From Turritopsis dohrnii (Eukaryota > Cnidaria > Hydrozoa > Anthoathecata > Oceaniidae), in the NCBI GenBank assembly GCA_027922465.2, contig BQMF02000029.1, forward strand, positions 62,001 through 126,000: a stretch of 64,000 nt of DNA, given 5' to 3'. The notes beneath the pieces are model-generated. The model was not told the origin of the DNA. It searched no databases and saw nothing but the letters and a program-made list of their open reading frames with translations. This document shows positions 45,500 through 57,373 of the stretch, piece by piece. Within the stretch, counting starts at the first letter, position 1, and each line of letters starts with the position of its first letter. Made by a program: the position numbers and the translations under genes.

Positions 45500-46500
45500 C
45501 TAAATTTCGACGCATTCTTCACGGGGTCCCACAGGGCTCCGTTCTTGGCCCTCTGCTCTTTCTACTTTATGTCAATGACCTCGCCAATGCTATTCTTTAT
45601 GCGGATGTCAACCTATTTGCAGATGATACCATGTTATTTCATAACGACTATTCTTTAAAATCCCTGACCAAGAAAGCTAACATTGACTTGAGACTTCTAA
45701 CTCATTGGCTTAATGCAATAAGATAGCCTTAAATCGAACCAAAACCGAACTTTTAATCTTCAAACCAAAACGTAAGGCTATCAATTTTGACGTCAAAATT
45801 AAAATCAATGGTCAAAGATTGCGTCCGAGCAAAGTTGTGAAATACCTCGGTATCTTCATCGATGACGAACTAAGCTGGAAATATCACATCAACTTTGTCT
45901 GTAACAAACTTAAGAGAGCTAATGGGGCCTTGAGTAAGCTTCGTCACGTTGTTCCTGAAAACACTCTTCTATCTCTTTACTACTCTTTATTTCATTCTCA
46001 TCTTTCATATGGTGCTCAAATTTGGGGACAACGTCAAAGTCTTCAAACTCGCCGTCTTCTAACTCTTCAAAAACGAGCCCTGAGAATTATGTCTTTTTCT
46101 GATTTTCGTGCTCCTTCCTCGCCACTTTTCCTACGATTTGAATTACTTTCCTTTTTTGACTTTGTTAAATTTTTAAATTTTTAAATATCATATCCGTCTT
46201 TAAGCTTATGAACAGTAAATTACCTTCTCCTCTTATTACTACTTTTGATTTGCTCCGTTTAAACCAACATAATCGTGGTTATCTTAGTCGCGCCAAGGCT
46301 GGGTTACTACAACTTCCAAATGTGTCAACTGTTACGTTCGGCAATAACTCTCTTAGTTACCAATTGGTTTTATCCTGGAATTTATTACAAAATTATCTTG
46401 CCATCGACGACCTATCAACACTGGCATTAGGTCGTCTCAAATACGTTGCAAAGTTCTACTTTCTATCATCTCATGTCGCTATCAATAATCAATCTTAGAT
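45500..46500 (+). pseudogene. 5'-truncated non-LTR retrotransposon ORF2
   Basis: Enters in the RT palm with GVPQGSVLGPLLFLLYVNDL (45525-45585), then NLFADDTMLFHNDY (catalytic FADD, about 45610-45650) and a frameshift near 45724. It continues with TELLIFKPKRKAINFD, VVKYLGIFIDDELSWKYHIN (thumb; 45834-45893) and LSLYYSLFHSHLSYGAQIWG (45972-46030). A stop near 46185 precedes a final SRAKAGLLQLPNVSTVTFG segment (46280-46340). The order is that of Jockey/CR1-like ORF2. 5' truncation is the usual outcome of target-primed reverse transcription. It ends in a TTTATT-rich tail. Confidence 0.85.
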
Positions 46501-46506
46501 CTTAGA

Positions 46507-46625
46507 TTGTTAATATTATTATTATTTTTTTTTGTTATTTATTTATTTTTTATTTATTACTTATTTTTTTTATGTTTATTTTTTATTTGTTTTTTATTTT
46601 TTTTTATTTGTTATTTTTTTTATCT

Positions 46626-46656
<31 letters not shown>

Positions 46657-46665
46657 TTTTTTGCT
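46507..46665. repeat. T-rich (TTTATT)n tail of the non-LTR element
   Basis: Irregular TTTATT/TTATTT low-complexity tract of about 160 bp immediately after the ORF2 remnant, in the position of the element's 3' tail. Its translation (Phe/Leu/Tyr-rich) is not a protein. Confidence 0.7.
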
Positions 46666-46823
46666 TCTTTTGATAATTTTATAAAAATCTTAGAACTATT
46701 TATACAATCGTCTCTGATAATAAATAGTCATTGTGTTTTGTAACATTTTATAGTTGGCCACCTCCTTAGTTTAGATGCAAATCTATGAGTGTGGTCTCCC
46801 GTCGTGCTGAAGACAAATACATG

Positions 46824-47090
<267 letters not shown>

Positions 47091-47683
47091 CAGGGATGTG
47101 TGAGAGATGGGTAGTGAACGGCTTCAATATCTAAAAAATCTATTGTTGTTTCTTTTGTGTCGGCAACCGTTTGATGTTCTAACTGTGTTATAAGCGGGAA
47201 GTTCAAAATGGCGAATGATAAATCGTATGTAGCAGGGGAACTGAAAATTATTTGCTGATTTTCACTGTAATTTAAAAACTCTGAGAGGTACCGAGCAAGG
47301 AAAAATACTCCTAAATTATTATAGAGTTAAATGTGCCTGGACTTGTCGATGTGCCAAAGGAAAAAAACTATAAACACGTGGGTAGAAGTTCTTAGAACGA
47401 AACTTCACGTTGTTAAAAAGTGAGTGTTTCAGGACTCAATTCCTGCTATAGATAAAGTCTGGAAGTGTTGTAAATAAGTGTAGTGGTATCTTTGATGACC
47501 ATAGATTGCATTTAAGTTGATTATTAGTAGCGGCACTTTGTATTTTCAAGCGGCACTTGGATAGAAGTTACTGCAGTAAACAGACTGAATTTGTTATTAT
47601 GTAAGTATTCCTTTTATATCTGATGGAATGATTGTCTTTTCAGTTCAAATTTTCATCCAATAAGTTATTGGCAATATTTATAG
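47091..47683. other. 5' flank of the P-like transposase gene
   Basis: No further coding exon is secure. An ATG in good context at 47203-47215 (GCGGGAAGTTCAAAATGGCG) opens only 16 codons (MANDKSYVAGELKIIC), which may be the true start spliced onward. The first recognised exon begins at a TTTATAG acceptor ending at 47683. Confidence 0.35.
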
Positions 47684-50600
47684 GGATATAAACTCCGTAT
47701 GTCGTGTATGTGGCAACAAAATAAAGATTTATGTCAAGTATAAGAATCCGAAAGAAGTAATGGATTTTAAAGATGAAATACTGAAGTTATTTGGGCATAA
47801 TTTAACTGAGGATATTCCAACAGTTCATCCACAGTTTATCTGTGAAGTTTGCAAACGTAAAGTGGAACGATGTAAGAAATCAAGTGGAAATTATAAGTTG
47901 CGTGAGGGTGAATTGTCAAGATTTGATGGTGAACCAAAAGTGTCAACAATAAAATGTCCAGGATTTGGAGTTTTGTTTGAAGATAAAAAGACAACAGACA
48001 TTACATGTAAAACACAGCACAAGCCACAAATGACTGTGAGGGAAATTGCTGAAAATCATGGATTTTTATATATACCTGGGGCTGCTATGGGGCACCAATG
48101 TTTTTCTCATATAGTATTTGAGAATACCATTCCTGTTCTAAACTTGTCAGTGCTCGTGAATATGGAAACTGGTGAATGGAGGTTATTTTTGTATGATGTC
48201 CAGATGCCAACAGATCATTTACCAGACTTGTGTGTGTCAAACACAGCAGACTTGATATTTAATTATTTGAACCAACGAAAATTATGCCCAGGTATATGAT
48301 TATCTGTTTATATCTATAACTTGTCCCACCTAATTCTAAACACTGTTGGTACAAAAAAAGCAAGAAAAAATATTTTTCGATACTTTATTAATTATTAAGA
48401 CAGGTTTAGTATAGTTTGGGGAGAGATCTCTTCCAGTATGCAGACTGAGTGTTGTTCTTTTTTCAAGTAGCCAGATTTTTAGTAACTTCTACTTCTCTTA
48501 CTTTTATATCTAGTTACTTGTTACTTACTAGTTACTTAATGATTTCTGTTTTCTCTCATATTTAGGTAATGTTGGATTTGTTAATTTATGTCAGAAGAAA
48601 TTGAAAATGGGATGTCAGACAGATTTTAAAGACAAAGAAGGCAATGTAAAAGCTAGGATTGAAACTGGAAAGCTTGTGGATAGTCAAGAGCTGCAAACTG
48701 TTCGTACTGTTGATTGTGAAAAATTGATACTTACTGATCAAATGCAGTGCGAAAAATGTCACAATTACAGGAAAACATTGACAGCCTTACAGTGGAGAGA
48801 AGAAAAACACGATAATCAGCCATCATCAAAGAATATACCAAATATTCATTTAAACAGAGAATGTCTGTTGCATAAGCTTCAAGAAGTTACCAATGATGTC
48901 AAGGCACTGAGAAGAGTTGATAAAAGCAAGGATGATTTCATTTCAATGTTAGTGAAGGATGAAGATATGCATGTGGATGCAAATATTTTTAACCTGTCCA
49001 GCTGTCATAAATGATATCTTTTTGTTAAAAAATATGTTATTTTTAGGTATCAGTGTGAACCATGACATTCACAACATATGTTCAAATGTTCTTAATGAAG
49101 TCGATGAGGAGTGTTTTGATCCTGATTCTGCACAGTTTCTACTTTGGAAACAACAAAAGCAACAAGCAGCATACGCAAACAGTAAGAGCATGAGATGGCA
49201 CCCTGTTATGATAAGGTGGTGTATGTCCATATTCCTAAAATCTCCAGGTGCATATGAGCACTTAAGAAAATCAGGTTTTCTCCATCTGCCACATCGTACT
49301 ACATTGGAAAAATACACCAACTTTACAGAACCCCAATGTGGAATTAACCCAGATGTGGTTAAGGCTCTCTTTAATGAAACAAAAGATTTTGGTGATCATG
49401 AACGTCATGTGGGTATTCTATTTGATGAAATGAAGATCAAAAGTGGTTTGGTGTTTAATAAGCACGGTGGACAGTTAATTGGTTTTTGTGATCTTGACAA
49501 CCTCAACAATGAACTGATGGAATTCCAAGTGAGAGTTGAGAAGAGTCTTGAGCATAAGCCTGTTGCTACCCATGTACTGACCTTTATGGTAAGAGGGCTT
49601 TTCAAACATTTGGAATACCCGTTTGCTTATTATGCAAGTGAAGGCTTCACCAGTGACCAACTTTATCCATGTGTTTGGGAGTCTGTAAAAGTGCTAGAAA
49701 GTATAAATTTGAAAGTGTGGTTTTTTGTCAGTGATGGGGCATCTCCGAATAGACGTTTTTATCGTTTACACAAGAGAGCAGATGGTGTCAATGTTTCAAG
49801 TGATGGTGTGACATACTGGACATTTAATAGATTTGCACCATCAAGAAAAATTTATTTTATATGTGACGTGCCTCACTTGATGAAAACTACGAGAAACAAT
49901 TTCTCCAATTCGCATGCCCATATGAATACAAGAAATCTGATGGTTAGTAACTTTATGGTAAAATTTTGCATTCTTTCAGGTTTGATAAACTTTAAGGATA
50001 TTGACAATAACCGTTAAACTTTGACAAAACCTTTTATTTGTTTTAGTATGATGGGAAACAGATAAGTTGGCAGCATATTGTATCTTTGTTGGGAATGGAT
50101 GTTGGACTAAGACGAAGTGCTTTGGGGTTTCATCAGACCAAATTAACCAGCGACCATGTATATCTAACGCCCAGATCACGGATGAATGTCTCTTTGGCTG
50201 CCCAGGTATGTTTAACTCAGCAATAATTGAGTACTAAGTAATAATTTTGATTCACCATTTGGTATGAATGATTTACAGCATAATGACATCAATTGTACAT
50301 TTTATTATATTCTTTATAAAAAAAATATGACTTAATTTTCCAAATTTAGGTCCTGAGTAATTCGGTTTATCTGGCACTGGAAGGGCAAGGTTCCTCAAAC
50401 ACTTCATCAACAAGAAAATTTGTTTACATGTTCAACCGTTTCTTTGACTGCTTAAATGTGCATTCAAAATATGATGGTCAGAAAAGCAGAAACATGGACC
50501 TGAATCCATATGAGTCACCTAACGATCCTAGGTTAAAGGCAAGTCATGCTGCCCTGTTTGATACGTGTGTTAGGTGTAAATTTTAAGTTGTGTTTTTTAT

Positions 50601-51190
50601 TTACGACGTTTTTATTTTTAGTGGCTTATAGACGAATTTCTACGATTCATTAATGAGTGGAAAGAAGAATCATACCAAATCCCCAATTTGACTAAGAATG
50701 AAAAGAACGCACTTTGCTTAAGTATGCAAATTTTAGAAGGGTTAAGAATAACTGGTAAGTTGATTTTCTTCACAGTAAATCTTCAGTGGACTTGCTTTCT
50801 AGTCTAAGCATGATGGGAGATATGAACACATTTCCGATATTTTTAGTTAGATCCTTTGTTGAGATGATTCCACAGCTTTTGGGCATTGCCGGAGTGAACT
50901 GCGTACTTTCTGACAAGCTAAATCAAGATCCGTTGGAAGAGCATTTCGGGCGTCAGAGAGCTAGAGGTGGCGCAAATGACAACCCGTCGTTAGAAGATTA
51001 CGGTAGAAATGAACGTAAGATTCAAGTAATGAAATCCGATATGATCAAAGTAATGAGTGGTAATACTCGAGGCAGAAGACAAAACCAAGCTGTCGATATC
51101 AACGACATTATGTTGCCACCAATGAAAAAGAAAAAATGGCATTATGCGGATGTACACGAGCTGAAGTGGGATTCGAATGGAATTCCCTAA
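47684..51190 (+). CDS. P-element/THAP9-like transposase, spliced (about seven exons)
   Basis: Exons: 47684-48291, 48566 to about 49000, 49047-49942, 50047-50205, 50350-50538, 50622-50754, 50787-51190 (stop). Reading phases join except at the second intron, whose donor I could not place. The first recognised exon opens with CRVCGNKI and, about 55 residues later, FICEVCKRKVE: paired CxxC motifs in the place where P elements have a THAP domain. A Cys-containing linker follows (CEKCHNYRKTL). The catalytic RNase-H-like region has ILFDEMKIKSGLVF (first Asp), FFVSDGASPNRRFY (second Asp) and YFICDVPHLMKTTRNN. The C-terminal exons carry the P-type block NQDPLEEHFGRQRARGGAND. About 940 residues, near the size of THAP9. 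The intron after 50538 uses GC-AG. An AATAAA lies at 51609. Element ends were not identified, so it may be a mobile element or a domesticated gene. Confidence 0.85.
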
Positions 51191-52998
51191 CGATTCCGGA
51201 CGTGACTACAAATATATTTAAGGCGTTTCAAAATTGAGAATTTCATCTTGCATTGTATAAACAACGTAAGTTTCGTCAAATTTGCCCAAAACTTCCCAAA
51301 TTATCATTTTACTAATTTATATTTATTTTATTTCCATAAGAAATATCTTCGAACCGACCAAACGACAAGCAACACTCTCCAACGAAAAATGACAAACGAT
51401 AAAAGCGCAACATCGTGAACGACGATATAAAAGATTGCATGCAGCCGAAGCCGTCGAGACGGATCAAATCCCGAAACGACAGTAAGTCGAAACAAGCGAG
51501 ACGCCATCCCAACTACGAATCGAATGGAAATACGTAAAGACAACACAGCATAGACGATAAATCGGTAGAGCGCTGGAATGACACAGCTTATCAATATTAT
51601 TTTTATTCAATAAATGTAATAATTGTTATTACATAATAATAATAATGTAATAATTGTATTATGCAATAATTGTATTCTGGATTATAGTGTAGCGGCCAGA
51701 GGTTTTTGTCCTGCCAAAATACTAGGCAAAAGTCCAGACTCCTGTTTCAACTGGAGAGGCAGGTTTTCGTCCCGCGGCGGTACAATCTACGAAAAGGGTT
51801 GCACCAGGAAGCGATGATCACTTAATCCGGATAGGTCATATTTTGTATTTTTAAACCTTACGCTAGTGATGAGACTTCATATTAATTAATAATTTGGTTT
51901 TCCTCTACGAACCTGAGAGAAAAACGGGTACTTTTTCGGAAAAAGAAAATCTGATCTTAAGTCTATTAAAGGCCAGCTCCCTGAACTTACATGCATTTAG
52001 TGAGCTATCCCACCAACACGATTTGTCATGGAATATTGCAATATTTATGACACACGCATGTAAGAAAAATTAGGTAACAATTCAGTCTAAACCCAATTTA
52101 GTTCTCAGCGCACTTTGCCAGAAATTTACTTATCGTTGAGGTTTTGTTTAAGTGAAGTTGAAAACGAGGCCATGTCAAGATCATAACGCAATCAGGTCAC
52201 AAGACCAAAATCTTTAACCTTTTTTCACACCACGCTTTCTTATCTGCTCTTCCTAATCGAGAGAAAAGAAAACAACACAACATTTTTTCTTCAAGCAATT
52301 GGACTTTGGCAATTATCGGTAGTGTATGAAGTAAAATACAATAAGGGTCCATAAGAGTTCGTTCCAAAATGTTCTCCATGGTTGACTTCATCTCTCGGAC
52401 ATGATTTCGTACCAACGTGACCAGTCTGATGCGCTAGTAAAACCACACGACATTTTTCTTTGCATCAATTTGTCTCGAGGTGATTATCAGTAGTGTGTGA
52501 AGATACAATAATTATCCATAAGAGTTCGTTCCAAGCTGTTTTCCATTACTGACATATCGATAATTTCGAACATGATTTCGTACCAACGTGACCAGCCGGA
52601 TGCGCTACTAAAACCCCGATGGGGAAAATCACATATTCCTCGACCTAATGCGTAGCCACTAAGCCCCGAGGGTTAAGGCCGTACAAAATCGTTCGAATCG
52701 TGTCTTGGTATGGACAAGTGATTTAGTGCTGATCCAAACTTGCTCTTCGTCATGTATTTCATAAAAAAGAAAAGAAAAGAAACAAAAGTTAAACTTCAAG
52801 CTTAACACACGCCCAGTGGGCAAAATCTTCAAAAAGTCACTGCAATGAACAGCAATTTTAGTGAAACAGTGTGTATATTTCTGCAGAAATGCACTCCATC
52901 GCAGTGAATCTTCAACAAATTTGCCTACTGGGGTGTAAATAACAACACAATCAAAATTAGTAATAAGGAAAAAAGTGTGTAAACTAGTGCAGAATTGT
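51191..52998. other. 3' flank of the transposase gene; no further gene recognised
   Basis: Includes an (AAT/ATT)n patch at 51630-51665 and a GC-richer segment at 51685-51805 (GTGTAGCGGCCAGAGG ... CGTCCCGCGGCGGTAC) of unknown nature. A tandem duplication lies at 52280-52617. The open frames here are short and carry no motif. Confidence 0.4.
52280..52617 (+). repeat. Two tandem copies of a ~170-bp unit
   Basis: 52280-52445 and 52450-52617 share ACATTTTT, TTATC(G/A)GTAGTGT, CATAAGAGTTCGTTCCAA, GACATGATTTCGTACCAACG (GAACATG... in the second), TGACCAG and ATGCGCTA(G/C)TAAAACC in the same order, roughly 80-85% alike by eye. Confidence 0.75.
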
Positions 52999-54619
52999 CT
53001 AATTCTTTTTGCTGCAAGTTGACTTTGAGATTGACTTTCTCATAGCAGGCATAGCTTTGTTGTCAATTTTGGATTTTAATGTCTTGTTTTCAGCTTGTTT
53101 GATTTTGACAACATTGACCCATGCCTTTACAAAAGCATTTCCCCGAATTTTTATCCATTTATGTAAAACCATGGTCCTCAATATATCACAAAGGTCTTTA
53201 TTTTCAACATCCTGTGTGACATTCCTCCATGCAGTCATCACAAAGTCATTCTGTTCAAGTTTCTTAAAAATAATGTCACGTAGATTTTCATTTGCATATT
53301 TCACCATCAGTGATGTATTTAGAATCGTCCGTACAATGTTTTCCACTCTGCGCACAAATATATAAAATTCGTCATTGACTATAAAAAGTCCTCCTCGATT
53401 AACCTTGTCTACCCATTCTCTAGTGTAGTCTAAAAATGATTCGATTTTGGCATTGGGAGTTGTGGCGCTCCATTGTGATAGCAATAACAACATTGCTTCA
53501 ACAGATGATGTTTGTTTCTGCTTGAGAAGTTGCTTTTTGATAGCATATGGAATGTACCCGGCAACATAACGTAGAGTTTTTTCTTCTACTGGTGTCAACT
53601 TTAAATGACTTGCTTCCACAAAACAATCTTTAACCAAATACTTGTTTCTTTCTTTTAACATTAACTTGAAGAAGAAGTCCCAAATAAACTGCAATAAGAT
53701 TACCACATGCTCAAGCTCGGTGTTTTCATGCAGGGTGTGAATTATATCTCTCCAAGAGTTCATAATATCTGTGTTCAAGCTAATTTCGTGAAATTTTGAA
53801 AACATTAGCTCTTTTGATGTACCAAAATCTTCAATAATACCAAGTTGATGTTGACTCAGCGTATCTGCAAATTGTGAGCAAAGTTCAATATGCATGTGAA
53901 ATTCTTCTTTTATTTTTTTAGTTAATGCAATGCAGTCTGTCCCAGGTTTAGCAAATGAAAATATCTCATAGCTTTCTGCTGCATTCAACGCTTCTTTAAA
54001 GAAATTTGTTGCTTTTGCTAAGATATTCAACTTTACATTTAGATTAAGTGAAGCAGCATGACCTTTGTTTTCCTGGATGGAACTAAAAAAGAAATGTATG
54101 ATGAGTAAGATACTTTTGTGATGTGTCACCAGGTTCCAAAATGATAAAAAAAATCAAAAACAAAAATAATAGGTAACTAGTTTAAAGCTTGTGGTCCCAT
54201 TTTTATACTTAAGCATATAAAACACAGAACTTACCACCACATTCCCCTGTTTTTGGTGGAGGCTTGTCGACTGTTTTTCTACACTTTTCTAAGTGCTTCT
54301 TGTAAAAACCACAATTCTTATATTTCTTCAAGCATTTTTTACAAGAGTAACTGAATGCAGATGACAGATTAACTGCGATATTCTCATGGACTGAATCAAC
54401 AACTTTTAATACATCATCATCCCCAACAAAAACAACAGTGGGGATTTGTAAGGTTACGTCCTCATCCAAATCATCTACATCCACGTCAAAATCAGCCGGA
54501 ACAATATCTTCTTTATCTGACATAATCACAGTATCGACTAAAACCTCAATATCTTCGTCAAAATCGAGATCTTCAAAATTAAATTCCTCATTATCAAAAC
54601 ACGTGCTGTTGGCCGCCAT
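52999..54619 (-). CDS. Two-exon gene of unknown function, acidic N terminus and C2H2-like finger
   Basis: Exon 1 (54619 to about 54235) starts MAANSTCFDNEEFNFEDLDF in a strong start context (AATATGGCGGCC) and is Asp/Glu-rich to residue 80. It then has YSCKKCLKKYKNCGFYKKHL EKC, a zinc-finger-like CxxC...HxxxxC, and ends at a GTAAGT donor. Exon 2 (from about 54077 to 52999, after a TTTTTTAG acceptor) encodes about 360 residues, mostly helical by composition, with LRYVAGYIPYAIKKQLLK and FLDYTREWVDKVNRGGLFIV as memorable blocks and a Lys-rich C terminus. Phase at the junction does not close with the obvious sites, so the splice needs adjustment or the gene is damaged. I associate this layout with expanded, uncharacterised families in cnidarians, possibly transposon-derived; function unknown. 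Confidence 0.55.
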
Positions 54620-54772
54620 ATTGAATATTAATGAAAGGTATTCTAGCTTGTACGTTCATGACGAAAAACTAGAAAAAATTTCATTCGTCCAACTCAAACA
54701 ATAAAATGCAATCTGATTGGTTTAATAAGGAAAAAATTCCATTGTTTTAAAATGCGTGAGCAAAATTGAATA

Positions 54773-55599
54773 GACTAGCCGCCAAGGCGGCGTCGCTCGC
54801 CGCCCATGTCCACCTGCTCTGTATCACTGTATCAATAAACGTCAAATTTCCTTATAAACAGCTTGTACAACTTGTGCTCAACCAGAAGCAGATTCGAAGT
54901 CACAACCTCTGGTAAAACCAATCTTTTATCAGTGTAACAATACACTCAAAACGTAGAGAGTGAAAACTTCAACTTTTTATTAGCTTTTGTTTTAAAAAAG
55001 TTACGCGCTCTAACATGGGTGCTATCAAACAGGGGGAAAATGGTTTCTCTTCTTAAAGTTCACTCGGAGGAGAGAAAAAAGGTACGTGCTAAATGAATAA
55101 ATAGAATAAAAAACGTTCGATCAGAACGCTTAAAAATTAAAAGAAGAAATTAATTTATTAAAAGAAAAGCAAAAAAAAAAAATATTGTTTTGATATGATA
55201 CTCTTTTTTTAGCTATCGGTTTTTAAACATTTTGATTGCTCAAAAAAAAAGTTCACCCGTCTCAGACAGTCAGGCAAGAGTTAGTAGCAAACCGAACATA
55301 TGCTGCCACGTTCTGCCACTGCTGCTTTTTGTCCAAAATGTTTAATCAGTTAGTTTCTTTGTATTTAGTTGATGTACTGTTTTCAAAGCCAAGTCAACGT
55401 GGAATATAAAACAAACAATAATGATAAAAACAAAACGTTATTCCTATTAGTTCATCAGCCAAAAAAAGTCACGTTCGATTGGGGTTGCAATGTATTTACT
55501 TCGAACTCACGTCGCACACAAAAAAAGAAATAATTTCGCTCACAACTTAATCTACCATTTTGCGTGACTTACAGACGGAGAATCGGCTATTAATATGTA
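54773..55599 (+). repeat. Array unit 1 (long type)
   Basis: Head GACTAGCCGCCAAGGCGGCG, TCGCTCGCCGCCCATG, then the long-type interior (CCACCTGCTCTGTATCACTG; GAAGCAGATTCGAAGTCACA; ACATGGGTGCTATCAAAC) and the common tail (CTACCATTTTGCGTGACTTA, GACGGAGAATCGGCTATTAA). The CAAA/CAGA tract is almost absent in this copy. Two nested GC hairpins (GCCGCC-AA-GGCGGC; GGCGTCGCTCGCC) mark the head. Confidence 0.9.
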
Positions 55600-56096
55600 G
55601 ACTAGCCGCCAAGGCGGCGTCGTTCGCCGCCCATGTTCAGCATGCGTTGACTTCACGAAAAATAAAATTAAGGAATTGGCAACCGAAAGTGTTCCCATGT
55701 TGTAGAGCTCGAAAAACTGATTAAAAAAATGTATGGAATCGTTCCGCTACGATCAACCGTTACAGAGATATCATTGTTCAAAGACTTTGATGACGTCACA
55801 GACCCCTCCCCAAAAAAATTAGACCCAAATTTTTTGTCACCCCATCGCCTGTATCGCGGACCCCAAAAAACGTCAGTTATCCCTATTGGTTACGGAGATA
55901 ATTTTCCCGAAACGTCGCATTCGATTAGGGTCTCAATACAATGGTTTCACACTGACGTCGCGCACAAGAAGAGAAATAATTTATGTGTGATCTTACATTG
56001 CTGACTCTCTTTCGCAGTTCACATCTACCATTTTGCGTGACTTACAAACAAACAAACAAACAAACAGACAGACAGAGAATCGGCTATTAATATATA
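55600..56096 (+). repeat. Array unit 2 (short type)
   Basis: Same head and tail as unit 1 but a different interior: TTCAGCATGCGTTGACTTCA, AGAGCTCGAAAAACTGAT, GATCGTTCCGCTACGATCAA-like, GATGACGTCACAGACCCCTC, CGGACCCCAAAAAACGTCAG, TTCACACTGACGTCGCGCAC. Tail carries (CAAA)5(CAGA)3. Confidence 0.9.
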
Positions 56097-56548
56097 GACT
56101 AGCCGCCAAGGCGGCGTCGTTCGCCGCCCATGTTCAGCCTGCGTCCAGTTCAGGAAAAATAAAATTAAAGAATTTGCAATGATGAGTCTCCCCATGTTGT
56201 AGAGCTCGAAAAACTGATCAAAAAAATGTATGGGATCGTTATGCAACGACTAACCGTTACGGAGATATCGTTGATCAAAATTTTGATGACGTCACACACC
56301 CGTCCCCCAAAAAAACTTAGACCCAAATTTTTCGTCACCACATCGCCTGTGTCGCGGACCCCAAAAAACGTCAGTTATCCCTATCAGTTATCATTTTCCC
56401 TAAACGTCGCATTCGATGATTAGGGTCTCAATACAATGGTTTCACACTGACGTCGCACAAAATACAATAAAACAATCCCATCACAACTCAATCTACCATT
56501 TTGCGTGACTTACAGACAAACAAACGGAGAATCGTCTATTAATATATA
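56097..56548 (+). repeat. Array unit 3 (short type, diverged)
   Basis: Short-type interior with several differences from units 2 and 4 (TGCGTCCAGTTCAGG, GTTATGCAACGACTAACCG, CACACACCCGTCCCCC). It lacks most of the GAGAAATAATTT...GCTGACTC segment, hence its smaller size. The most diverged member of the short type. Confidence 0.88.
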
Positions 56549-57044
56549 GACTAGCCGCCAAGGCGGCGTCGCTTGCCGGCCATGTTCAGCATGCGTTGAC
56601 TTCACGAAAAATAAAAATAAGGAATTGGGAACCGAAAGTGTTCCCATGTTGTAGAGCTCGAAAAACTGATAATAAAAATGTATGGGATCGTTCCGCTACG
56701 ATCAACCGTTACAGAGATATCATTGTTCAAAGACTTTGATGACGTCACAGACCCCTCCCCAAAAAAATTAGACCCAAATTTTTCATCACCCCATCGCCTG
56801 TATCGCGGACCCCAAAAAACGTCAGTTATCCCTATTGGTTATCGAGATAATTTTCCCTAAACGTCGCATTCGATTAGGGTCTCAATACAATGGTTTCACA
56901 CTGACGTCGCGCACAAGAAGAGAAATAATTTATGTGTGATCTTACATTGCTGACTCCCCGATTTCTTTCGCAGTTCACATCTACCATTTTGCGTGACTTA
57001 CAAACAAACAAACAGACAGACAGAGAATCGGCTATTAATATATA
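56549..57044 (+). repeat. Array unit 4 (short type)
   Basis: Nearly identical to unit 2 along its length, from TTCAGCATGCGTTGACTTCA to CGCGCACAAGAAGAGAAATA, suggesting recent duplication or unequal exchange around unit 3. Confidence 0.9.
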
Positions 57045-57373
57045 GACTAGCCGCCAAGGCGGCGTCGCTCGCCGCCCATGTTCAGCATGCGTTGACTTCA
57101 CGAAAAATAAAATTAAGGAATTGGCAACCGAAAGTGTTACCATGTTGTAGAGCTCGAAAAACTGATCAAAAAAATGTATGGGATCGTTCCGCTACGATCA
57201 ACCGTTACAAAGATATCATTTTTCAAAGATTTTGATGACGTCACAGACCCCTCCCAAAAAAATTAGACCCAAACTTTTCGTCACCCCATCACCTGTATAG
57301 CGGACCCCAAAAAACGTCAGTTATCCCTAGAAGCAGATTCGAAATCAAATCTCAAATATCAGTTTAAACAATG

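Noticed and set aside
55729..57235. Short open frames repeated in array units (MYGIV...TVTEISL)
   Set aside because: They recur only because the units are copies; they start within repeat sequence and show no protein features.
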